In this document: in pieces, positions 42,661 through 52,490 of the stretch
How positions within the stretch are numbered: the stretch's first letter is position 1
How the letters are laid out: each line of letters starts with the position of its first letter
Assembly (NCBI RefSeq): GCF_050947335.1
Contig: NC_134995.1
Span: 7,664,501-7,728,500 of the forward strand
Source: Megachile rotundata
Taxonomy: Eukaryota; Arthropoda; Insecta; Hymenoptera; Megachilidae
Direction of reading: 5' to 3'
Length of the DNA: 64,000 nucleotides
Notes under the pieces: generated by a model
What the model saw: the letters and a program-made list of their open reading frames with translations, nothing else
Told to the model about the DNA's origin: nothing
Database searches by the model: none
Program-made: the position numbers and the translations under genes

Positions 42661-44460
42661 TAATTGACGGTAGGATTTGAACAGGGAATAACGACAGGAG
42701 ATGAAAGACGCTGGGATTGCATCGGTCAAAGATAAAGAGTCTGTTGTATTATTACAAAAAAAATTATTTAAATTATTACAAAAGAAAAAAGCCCTTATCC
42801 GGCCAAAGCCTTTGAAAACTTGAAAATTCGAACATTTCACTATTATGAAACTTAAAAATAAAATTTGAGAATCTGAAAATTAAAAAAGTTTATAACAAAA
42901 AAAAGTATCTGAATTTCAAATATGAAATGCATGCAACTACCCAACTCCTACAGTTGACTAAAGAATACATTTTACCAAAAGAATGATTAAGAAAGGGATT
43001 ATTCAAATTCTTCATACTTGAAATTGGTAAAATCGTTCAGTAGAAACGATAAATCGATTTCCGGAATATTCTATAAATATCCACGCTTCCGCACAGTTAA
43101 AAATATGAACAATTCGCGAAATATTTCGAATTCCAAAATAAAATACATATTTCATATAAAAGATCTGAAATATCCCACGAACTGTTGAATTTTTTAATAC
43201 CGTGCCTCAATATTTATTCATGTAAAACGTTTCAGGCAATCTATATATACGTGCAAAAATGTTCTTCTAACAGTTATTTATAGTTTGCGATCGCATAAAA
43301 AAATTTATGCGATAAGAATTTATTAACAATGTCCATTAGAGAGAATTAAATAAATTAAATTACTGCGAACAGAATTTCATCTGTTAATATTATATTAATG
43401 TAAGGAATCAATTTATGAGATTTTATTTAAGTAACGTGTTTTACAATTAAGCTTTCAGGCAAATTTTTACTCTTTGATGCAATTTTTTGACTAACTGAAT
43501 CTCGAAAAATATTGACAGGTCTTTTTCAACGAAGCAAGTACGTCAGTCAAGTTTTAAACGATTTTCACAGGAAATTAATAGTAATGTACCCCGTGTCTAT
43601 TACATCCATTTTAAATTGCACAGAGCCATTCACAATGTATATTAATTTATTACATTATTGTCTTACACTGATTTATTAATACCAATTTAGCAAAAATAAA
43701 TAATTTTGATATTTTATAACATGTGTTTAAATACTGCGGTGGAAAATGATCAGTGATGGATGCAAAAGAGGGTTGTGGGGAACTCGAATCTCCCCAGCTT
43801 TAAAATACTTGTAAAAATAAAATTAATTTGAAAACAAATTATTTAAAAAGTAATTAATTTTTCTATAAATACTAATTTTCTACAATAATAATTTTTTTAC
43901 ATGGAACTTCAACTAGTTCAACTTCAACAATTTCTCACAATAAATTTGTACTTTATTTACTACAAATAATAAATTAATTTTTCTGGTAAAAGTGCTTCTT
44001 ACTTTTTTCAAAGACAATATTCAAAACACCCATAAAATTAATTACTAATAATTTCAACATACAAGCTTTGTTTATTATAAATTTATAAATGCTTCCAAAG
44101 TATAATACAGAAATAGTAAAATTTTAAAACACGAGTTAAATCATGCTTTTATTTTCCAATTACCACGTGAAATTGCTTCCGGTGTGTGCTTACTTCGTGG
44201 AATGTTCAAAAGTTTAATTAAAACTAGTCGATTCAATGAAAAAACTAATACGGTATCAGAAATACTAATTTATTTTAGGGAAGGGAGAAAGCAGGGAAAA
44301 ATAGGTGTAGTATGTTACGATATCTGTGTTCGAACCGGAAAATCGATAATTACGATGTCGACTTTTTTTTATAGAAGAAGTCATTAGTACTAATATTACT
44401 GGTATATTTTTGTAGTAGTACTAAAATTGTATTTTTATGAAATAATATTAATATTAATAT
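42661..44460. other. AT-rich segment, no gene seen
   Basis: No coding exon, RNA gene or clear repeat. Short AT-rich frames only. Confidence 0.4.
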
Positions 44461-44935
44461 ACCTTGGTCGCTTTTGTGGCTTTCGGGATCTAGGGAAACT
44501 GGGATCTAGGGGAATTAGGTTCTAGGAAAATTGGGATTTGGGGAAATTGGGATCTAGGGAAATTGAGATCTAGTGAAATTTCGATCCAGGGAAATTGGGA
44601 TGTTGGGAAAATGGAATTTAGGGAAATTGCAATTTAGGGTAATTGTGGTTTAGGGAAATATCGATCTAGGGAAATTGGGATGTTGGTAATATGGGTCTAG
44701 GGAATTGGGTTCTCGGAAAATTGGGATTTGGGGAAATTGGGATCTAGGGAAATTGAGGTCTACAGAAATTTCGATTTAGGGAAATTGGGATGTTGGGAAA
44801 ATGGATCTAGAGAAATTGGAATTTAGGAAAATTGGAATTTAGGGAAGTTGCAATTTAGGGTAATTGTGGTCTAGGGAAATATCGATCTAGGGAAATTGGG
44901 ATGTTGGGAATATGGATCTAGGGAAGTTATTAATA
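44461..44935. repeat. GGGATCTAGGGAAATT minisatellite, second locus with copied left junction
   Basis: Starts abruptly with CCTTGGTCGCTTTTGTGGC, the right end of the 39.8-kb direct repeat. It continues with GATCTAGGGAAATTGAG-type words and ends in AT-rich DNA. Confidence 0.9.
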
Positions 44936-45320
44936 TTAATATTATTAAAATTATTTTAACAATAATAATATTTTATGACAATTTTAATGTGTATAAAAAA
45001 TATAGTATTACTGTAATATTAACATTATTTAAATATTAATAACATTTTACTGCAATACTTAATATGTTATTAATAATGTAGTATTAATGTAATATTAAGA
45101 TTATTTTAATATTAATAATATATTATGACAATGTGCAATATATAATTAACAATGTAATATTAATACAGCATTAATTTAATTAATAATACAATATTAATAA
45201 GATATTAAAATTATTTTAATATTAATAATATATCATAACAATGTACAATATATAATTAACAATGTAATATTAATACAATATTAACATCATTAACAACACA
45301 ATAGTAATAAAACACTAATA
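44936..45320. repeat. AT-rich repeat (TATTAATAATATATTATGACAA)
   Basis: Units containing ACAATGT(A/G)CAATATATAATTAAC (shown as ATATATAATTAACAATG) at about 45128-45160 and 45240-45270, 112 bp apart. (AATATT)n-like background. Confidence 0.7.
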
Positions 45321-45543
45321 TTTAATACCTACATTTATATAACATAAATGACATTCATTCTAAATAAATTCTAAACAAAGTCTCCAAAAATCTTTTCATT
45401 AAACTTTCCTTCTATTCACCAGAAAATTTAAGAGAACATAAAATGTCTTTCATTTAACTATTTTTATAAGAGCTCAAAAACACTTGCTTCGTAATTGGAT
45501 TAAATGAGAGAAGACAAAAAATGGAAAACAAAAAAATTTTAAC

Positions 45544-45608
45544 CAGTCTCGAACTCGCGAACTTCGTATTACTAAACCTTGCTCTAACTCATTACGCTAT
45601 AATGCCCT
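45544..45608 (-). ncRNA. tRNA-like sequence with A and B boxes (SINE head or tRNA pseudogene?)
   Basis: On the minus strand, TAGCGTAATGAGTTAGAGC resembles an A box and GAGTTCGAGAC a B box, 40-45 bp apart, followed by a TTTTTTT run. The body does not fold as a clean cloverleaf. Could be a tRNA-derived SINE head. Confidence 0.3.
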
Positions 45609-45899
45609 CTTCGCTCTGCGGCTCTCAAAACTGAACACAACTTCTTTAAACATAATTTTTTCTTTTATTTCACAGTGTTGCGCGATATAATTTTGCAAAA
45701 ATCCTGTACTTAGTGTTCTCAGTAATTATACAAAGTTTGAACGAAAATTGTGTTTCAAACATTGTGTGTTATTCACAAATTTCTCACAAAAAAGTGGTTT
45801 ATCTTTGTCTATCTAAAAGTTTAAAAGTTGTCTATCATGTCATTAGTGTGAACAATAAATTTGAAGAAAAAAAGCATTCAAATAATTCACATTAATAGC

Positions 45900-47640
45900 G
45901 TTTGAAATTGAAATCGAGTGCGAAAGCATATCCCGCTTAAAAAATAAACACGGTTTCCGAGGAATTTTTTTTCAGATCTCGCTGATCCTCGCCTCGAGCT
46001 ACATCCCTCGTTAAAACAAAACGCACCAACTGTATAATTTCCCGTTTCAGCACGAACCCTTTTCTCCCTCGAATTACCGGTTTCTCTTATCGAATCCTCG
46101 GAAATAATTTAAACTTTTTGCTTTAACGGATGATTTTGAACTTTTAACGGGGAAATACCGTTGCGTAACGCGGCAACGATTTCGAGGCGAGAGAAGAAAA
46201 AAACAGGGGCGAAAGCAATATTCTGAAAGCACTGAGAAACGTGGAACGATGGGATTGAGAAACATGAAATGGCCGGCGCGCCTTCCAATTTTCCGACGAA
46301 CGTTTTCCTCTCTGAACACCGTCGGTTCTGTGAACGAAATCGTAAGCACGTTGAAGACAGGTGGATTGTACGACATCGTAATGGCGAGAAAAAAGAAACG
46401 ATGCGAGAACGTTAAAACGGAACAGTCGTGAAATGTTCTGTCGGCAAGATGGAACTTTTAATTTAGAATTACATCGCTCGTCATTTATTTACCGAACGGA
46501 TTTTTTATTTCCGCCGAGAAATTGTAGTCGTTACTTTAGTCCTCTGTTGAATAGAAATTGCAAATATACTGTGATAAATCAAATAGGTAATTTAAGGCAA
46601 TTATTTAGTCATTCGTTAAAAATGCAAGTTTAGCTCTCAATGATTTTTTAGAAATTGTTGAAATACACGGAATTATAAACAAATTTAATTTGATCAACTA
46701 CTGTATGAAAAGTACCCATGTACAATTTTTATAAATTTTCATTACAGCATATGTTCTAAATTTTCAAGTTTCAGTGTCTTACAAAATCATATATCAAAAT
46801 TAAAAAATTTTTATTTAGTCTCAAAAATCAATTTTATTACATAAATTGTAATAAATGTTTTATTACATAAAATGTAATTTCATGTTGCATTAAAAAATTT
46901 CTGCTTTCAAATTTTCAATACACTCCATAAAAATTGAGTCTTCAAAAATTGAATTATTCTGGTTCTCAAAAAGAGCTGGCAAATGAAAGTACTCCTTTAT
47001 GTATTCTTCAGATATCCTCTCGAAACTGCACGAAACCTCGGAACGTCTGATCTGACCAACCCGACCGGCCATTTGCAAACCAGAGATTGAAGTCACACAA
47101 AGCCAGAACATGATCCTTGTCGACTGTGACCTTTTGAACTGTAATTCAAGTGGCGTGAAAATTTGATAGGACGCGTCAAACTAATATTCAATGCAGGGGA
47201 CTATTATGCCATTGAAACTGTACGCTATCCCAGAATTACGGGAAAGGGAAATTTCCCTCGTCGGATTACACGATTCCGCTAATTTTAAGGTAACGTATCG
47301 CGTTGGCCCCATTTACACCCACACGAGGTTACCGACTGAGCGCAATGACACGAGTGTTGACCCACTTTACCTACGCTCTTTCGTCACCTTGAGCGAGAAT
47401 CCCATTTCGCAAGCCGATATGACCGTAATCTTACGCCATTTTGCGTTCACGCTATCTACAGATTTCCCCGACCAAATCCGTCCAACGTTTTGACGAGTTT
47501 GATTAGTCTAACGCGAATTATGTCACCGTTATTTGGGTCCTCGAGAACTGAGAGACTGGGTCATTATCGGGATAATGGATGGATTTAACGCTAAAATTAC
47601 TGTCATTAAACGCATAGTTTCTTAAATTAAAAAGTAATTA
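45900..47640. other. Unique segment before the transposon target
   Basis: 46000-46430 is GC-moderate. 47190-47590 is unique with about 140 bp related to 52545-52690 (GCCATTTTGCGTTCACG, TTTTGACGAGTTTG, GACTGGGTCATTATCG), showing an older duplication around the transposon. No gene called; open frame 47191-47493 has no known family. Confidence 0.45.
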
Positions 47641-47726
47641 AATTAAAATTGTATACTCATCGATATGTACAATTTTTTATCTCAAGAAAATATGACACTT
47701 CGCAAGGGTGTAATATAAAAAATATA
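47641..47726 (+). repeat. 188-bp tandem repeat, left flank of the transposon
   Basis: Contains AATTGTATACTCATCGATATG (first 16 shared) and TATGACACTTCGCAAGGGTG, then AAAAAATATA, and is broken by the transposon. It continues on the other side at 52031. Confidence 0.9.
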
Positions 47727-48539
47727 CAGGGTGTTCGGCTACTGGTGGGCATAATTTCAGGGGGTGGTAGCTGGGGTGATTCTGAACAACTTTTTCCTTT
47801 ACCAAAATGCTGGTTAAAGCTTAGTTTTTGAATTATTAATGAAAAACACTGACCAATCAGAGCGCGAGAATAGCGCGCGCTCAGATGCGAGAGCGACGGA
47901 TGCAAGCGTGACGGTTGACCCTGGTCGTGAACAAACAAATCATCGCGCGACATCGGTAACGTAGTTACCACCGTCGATAATACGTCAGCCGGTAAGTAGT
48001 TACAAAATTTACTAAGTATACATTTATTAACGGAACTAAGTGTATCGATCAAACGAAAATGAAAATGAATATCAAGAGCAGCTTTTTTTAAATTATTGAA
48101 AATAAAAAATGGCTTTTTGTTTAACGATATAAAATAAAAAAATACTCGGACGCTTACCTCAGAAATGAATGTACGATGCGAGAATCCTTCATTAATTCTT
48201 AAATACATCGTCGTATGACAAGACACCCGTTTACTCGCTAAAATCCACAAGAGCATATCGATACCCGCTCTATGGGATTGTCAAGTAAAAAGGGTGACTG
48301 TCATTGTTTTCCGCGATAAAGATATTTATGGATGAGGAATCCGCACTAAGCAAACACACAATCACACACGCACCACGATTGTCCCGTCCGCAGTGTCTAT
48401 GTGTCACACACACCGCGATTGTCCCGTCCGCAGTGTCCACAAAGTTCACGCCACGCCAATTTATTTTTTTAAAAAGTAAATGAAATGTTCAACCCCCATA
48501 AACATACACACACGCACCACGATTGTCAGGTCCGTAGCA
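47727..48539 (+). repeat. Left terminal inverted repeat
   Basis: About 813 bp. The outer 750 bp appear identical to the complement of the right TIR, including the minus-strand 199-codon frame at 47657-48256. Three subterminal motifs (ATTGTCCCGTCCGCAGTG) at about 48378, 48418 and (degenerate) 48520. Confidence 0.9.
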
Positions 48540-48779
48540 TTGAAATGTTAAAAATGTCCACTTTCTTTCCACCTCAATTCGTTTACGAAAGTTCCTCGCC
48601 ATGTACACACTACACATTATGCGTGATGAGTGATTGAATGAAAAAGGCAGTTATTACAAGATGTATTATCGCGATCGCACAACACGTATTGCCGGCAATA
48701 TTAAATTTACTTTAATTTTTTTTTATTCGAAAAATTTATCTTTGCATTACGAATTATTTTTAACGAATATCCATGGATG

Positions 48780-49330
48780 CGTATTTCAACCGAACGTTTT
48801 ACAACAAAGTCTCAGAATCGACGGAGATCAACAGAAGAAGAGCGAAACAGCTCGGTCGTCGAGAAGTGTAACATGATCAGCGGGGGGGGGGGGGGGGGGG
48901 GCACATAGCGGCAAGACAATACCAATGCAAGTACAAAACATTTTTAGTTTTGATGTTTTCGTTATGAACCTTTAACTAGTAAATTTTTTACATTTTTCTG
49001 ATTAAAATAAGACCAAACGCGACGTAATTTGAGTCATATTTACAATAACTTATTCAAGTAAGGTTCTCAATAATAAAAATTAATATGTTCAGAATTACAT
49101 CGTGTTTAGTATCATTTTAATCAGGAAAATGTTACAAATATATTAATGAAAGTTACATACAAATATAATGAAAAAGTCAAATAGTTTTACTCTTGCATTC
49201 GGATTGCCCTACCGATATGTTATTGTTTACGTTCGGTCACCCGGCGATTCCATCATTATGCGAACACGTGTTAAAGCTACGATTTCAACGACATTGAAAG
49301 ATCAACGATTGTCAGTTGGTTACTGTGTTT
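48780..49330. repeat. MITE-like imperfect inverted repeat inside the transposon
   Basis: Left arm AATACCAATGCAAGTACAAA .. ACATTTTTCTGATTAAAATA (48921-49010) pairs with right arm TCATTTTAATCAGGAAAATG .. ACTCTTGCATTCGGATTG (49108-49207). A central spacer of about 100 bp. A single-arm relative is at 42400-42660. It includes the 20-G run at 48882-48901. Confidence 0.7.
48882..48901 (+). repeat. Poly(G) run of 20
   Basis: Exactly 20 consecutive G, the same length as the run at 18291-18310. It sits where the 42.4-kb relative has only GCGGTTCC, so the G tract was inserted or expanded. Confidence 0.95.
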
Positions 49331-49631
49331 TGCTTTTAGAATTCTGTAGAAATCGTCAGTTGATTGTCGACGATCAAAGGAAACAGTCAATATAATTAAA
49401 TATATTTTGCTCATTTTATTTTATTCTTTATTCTTCATTTTTTATTTATTATATTTTATTTACCTTTTTTTTTTCATTTCTCGTGTTACGCGATCGCGTA
49501 CGCGTGAAAAGTAATTTTTTTTTTAATTTTTTGGACTGCGTGTGATTGAATTTCTTTTTTTTTTTTTGTGTACTTGTGATTTTTTTGTGTGCTTGTGATT
49601 TTGTGTGTAGTCTGTGAGTGTGTTAGTACAG

Positions 49632-49728
49632 GAAGGGAAAGAAGAAAGAAGAAAGAAGAAAGAAGAAAGAAGAAGGAAGAAAGAAGAAAGAAGAAAGAAG
49701 AAAGAAGAAAGAAGAAGGAAAAAGGAAG
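49632..49728 (+). repeat. GAA/AAGAAG microsatellite before the transposase start
   Basis: (GAAAGAA)n/(AAGAAGA)n purine tract ending 6 nt before the transposase ATG at 49735. It may act as a 5' leader; the frame remains open through it without an upstream ATG. Confidence 0.9.
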
Positions 49729-49734
49729 CAGAAA

Positions 49735-50799
49735 ATGGAATTCACAAATGAAGAATTAGCAGAAATTCATTTGTGCTATGGGGAAGCGAAAAGAAACACC
49801 GTTCGCGCCCGCCAAATTTATGCAGAGCGCTTCCCCACCAAACGTCTGCCAGATCGGAAAACATTTTTACGAGTTCACCAAAGATTACGAACGACTGGCA
49901 TGACAACACCCACACGAAGCGGAGGACGAGTACAGCAAAATCTCGATTTGGAAGAAAGAGTAATGCGCCGTATTGTCGATGAACCGACAACAAGTACACG
50001 ACGGATTGCAGCCGAAGAGGGTGTCAGTAACAGCACCGTATGGCAAATTTTAAAGGATAATGAGCTGCACCCATACCACTACCAACGAGTGCAGGCATTA
50101 GAAGAGGGTGACTACGAAAGAAGAAGAAACTTTTGTTCGTGGATGGAAGAGAAAATACGGACTGATGAATCCTTCCTTTCACGAATATTATTTACGGATG
50201 AGGCGAGCTTTAACAGACATGGAATATTTAATTTCCATAATAGCCATGTCTGGAATGAGGAGAATCCGCACGCGACGTTAGCCATTAATACACAACGGCA
50301 ATTTTCATTAAATATTTGGGCAGGCATTTTGGGTAACGACCTGATTGGTCCCATTGTTCTGCCCAACAGATTAACAGGTGAAGGATACCTGGACTTTTTA
50401 AAAAATAGATTGCCTGCACTACTAGAAGATGCACCGTTGGAAATAAGAAATAATATGTGGTACCTGCAAGACGGCGCACCTCCGCACTCTACAATTAGTG
50501 TGCGTGAACATTTAGCAACATACTTCCAGAACAGATGGATAGGAAGAGGAGCACCTATACCATGGCCTGCACGGTCCCCAGATTTAAACCCAATGGATTT
50601 TCATTTCTGGGGACACATGAAAACTATTACATATTCAACCCCCGTAAATTCAATAGAAGAATTAAGACAGCGAATCGATTTTTCCGCGGGAATAGTGAAA
50701 AACGTTATGACGGACTTTGAAAAAGTGCGACAAAATCTACTTCTAAGAGTGCAATTATGCTTAGAAGAGAATGGTGGACATTTTGAACATTTGTTGTAA
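49735..50799 (+). CDS. Transposase (Tc1/mariner superfamily, DD41D)
   Basis: 354 residues, intact. Two DNA-binding helix-turn-helix regions: about residues 3-52 (an N-terminal HTH of the DUF4817 kind) and 78-118 (ending VSNSTVWQILKDNELHPYHY). RNase-H-like DDE/D catalytic core: D155 in LFTDEASF, D246 in YLQDGAPPH, third acidic residue D288 in SPDLNPMDFHFW, with 41 residues between the second and third. The start is the first ATG after the purine tract, in context GAAAATGG. It catalyses cut-and-paste transposition on the surrounding TIRs. No frameshift or premature stop, so it may still be active. DD41D relatives are known in insects. Confidence 0.95.
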   Translation: MEFTNEELAEIHLCYGEAKRNTVRARQIYAERFPTKRLPDRKTFLRVHQRLRTTGMTTPTRSGGRVQQNLDLEERVMRRIVDEPTTSTRRIAAEEGVSNSTVWQILKDNELHPYHYQRVQALEEGDYERRRNFCSWMEEKIRTDESFLSRILFTDEASFNRHGIFNFHNSHVWNEENPHATLAINTQRQFSLNIWAGILGNDLIGPIVLPNRLTGEGYLDFLKNRLPALLEDAPLEIRNNMWYLQDGAPPHSTISVREHLATYFQNRWIGRGAPIPWPARSPDLNPMDFHFWGHMKTITYSTPVNSIEELRQRIDFSAGIVKNVMTDFEKVRQNLLLRVQLCLEENGGHFEHLL

Positions 50800-50831
50800 A
50801 TACGTTTTTTGTGAATTATGTTTTCTGTGGA

Positions 50832-52030
50832 CACTGCGGCCGGGACAATCGTGGTGCGTGTGTGTATGTTTATGGGGGTTGAACATTTCATTTAGTTTTT
50901 GAAAAAATAAATTGGTATGGTGCGAACTTTGTGGACACTGCGGACGGGACAATCGCGGTGTGTGTGACACATAGACACTGCGGACGGGACAATCGTGGTG
51001 CGTGTGTTTGTTATGGTGCTCTAAAATTTCATGTGTTTTTCTAAAAAATCAATCGGTGTAGTGCGTGTGTATTTTAAATTTAATTTACTTTTTAAAAAAA
51101 TAAATTGGCGTGGCGTGAACTTTGTGGACACTGCGGACGGGACAATCGCGGTGTGTGTGACACATAGACATTGCGGACGGGACAATCGTGGTGCGTGTGT
51201 TTGTTATGGTGCTCTAAAATTTCATGTGTTTTTCTAAAAAATCAATCGGTGTAGTGCGTGTGTATTTTAAATTTAATTTACTTTTTAAAAAAATAAATTG
51301 GCGTGGCGTGAACTTTGTGGACACTGCGGACGGGACAATCGCGGTGTGTGTGACACATAGACACTGCGGACGGGACAATCGTGGTGCGTGTGTGATTGTG
51401 TGTTTGCTTAGTGCGGATTCCTCATCCATAAATATCTTTATCGCGGAAAACAATGACAGTCACCCTTTTTACTTGACAATCCCATAGAGCGGGTATCGAT
51501 ATGCTCTTGTGGATTTTAGCGAGTAAACGGGTGTCTTGTCATACGACGATGTATTTAAGAATTAATGAAGGATTCTCGCATCGTACATTCATTTCTGAGG
51601 TAAGCGTCCGAGTATTTTTTTATTTTATATCGTTAAACAAAAAGCCATTTTTTATTTTCAATAATTTAAAAAAAGCTGCTCTTGATATTCATTTTCATTT
51701 TCGTTTGATCGATACACTTAGTTCCGTTAATAAATGTATACTTAGTAAATTTTGTAACTACTTACCGGCTGACGTATTATCGACGGTGGTAACTACGTTA
51801 CCGATGTCGCGCGATGATTTGTTTGTTCACGACCAGGGTCAACCGTCACGCTTGCATCCGTCGCTCTCGCATCTGAGCGCGCGCTATTCTCGCGCTCTGA
51901 TTGGTCAGTGTTTTTCATTAATAATTCAAAAACTAAGCTTTAACCAGCATTTTGGTAAAGGAAAAAGTTGTTCAGAATCACCCCAGCTACCACCCCCTGA
52001 AATTATGCCCACCAGTAGCCGAACACCCTG
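50832..52030 (-). repeat. Right terminal inverted repeat, expanded by 193-bp units
   Basis: About 1199 bp. Seven copies of the motif CACTGCGGACGGGACAATCG at about 50832, 50934, 50974, 51127, 51168, 51320 and 51361. The 193-bp spacing of 50934, 51127 and 51320 shows tandem duplication that the left TIR lacks. Confidence 0.9.
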
Positions 52031-52490
52031 TATAAAGTCATTGTGGTTGATTTCAGTGCTAAATTCTTTTGAATTTGTTCCAACTATTATATCTGTCTTA
52101 AATGATTTTGCTTTTTTAAATTAAAAAATAATTAAATTAAAATTGTATACTCATCAATATGTATAATTTTTTATCTCAAGAAAATATGACATTTCGCAAG
52201 GGCGTAATATAAAAAATATATAAAGTCATAGTGGTTGGTTTCAGTGCTAAATTCTTTTAAACTTGTTCCAACTATTATATCTGTCTTGTATTATTTTACT
52301 TTCTTAAATTAAAAAATAATTAAATCAAAATTGTATACTCATCAATATACACAATTTTTTTCTCAGGAAAATATGACATTTCGCAAGGGTGTAATGCAAA
52401 AAATATTACTACGGTCAGTGTGGTTGGTTTCAGTATTAAATTCTTTTAAATTTCTTCCAGCTATTATATCTGTCTTGTATTATTTTACAT
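52031..52490 (+). repeat. 188-bp tandem repeat, right side, holding an empty insertion site
   Basis: AATTGTATACTCATCAATAT at 52141 and 52329 (188 bp apart), with TATGACATTTCGCAAGGG and TTATATCTGTCTTGTATTAT in each. The copy at 52200-52240 reads AAAAAATATATAAAGTCAT without insertion. Confidence 0.92.

Larger units (their letters stand above)
47727..52030 (+). mobile_element. 4304-bp Tc1/mariner-superfamily transposon, DD41D type, apparently complete
   Basis: The ends are perfect inverted repeats starting CAGGGTGTTCGGCTACTGG. Both are flanked by TA. Terminal inverted repeats are long: left about 47727-48539 (813 bp), right about 50832-52030 (1199 bp, longer by two extra 193-bp units). One intact 354-residue transposase lies between them on the plus strand. 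The insertion point lies in a 188-bp tandem repeat; the next copies supply an empty site (AAAAAATATATAAAGTC at 52221-52237). The distance between repeat landmarks 47647 and 52141 (4494) minus 188 equals 4306, i.e. 4304 plus a 2-bp duplication, so TA target duplication is supported internally. Near-identical TIRs suggest a recent insertion. Known: TA target preference and D,D,D/E transposases define the superfamily. Confidence 0.93.

Noticed and set aside
47657..48256. 199-codon frame as a host gene
   Set aside because: Nearly all inside the left TIR and duplicated in the right TIR; part of the transposon.
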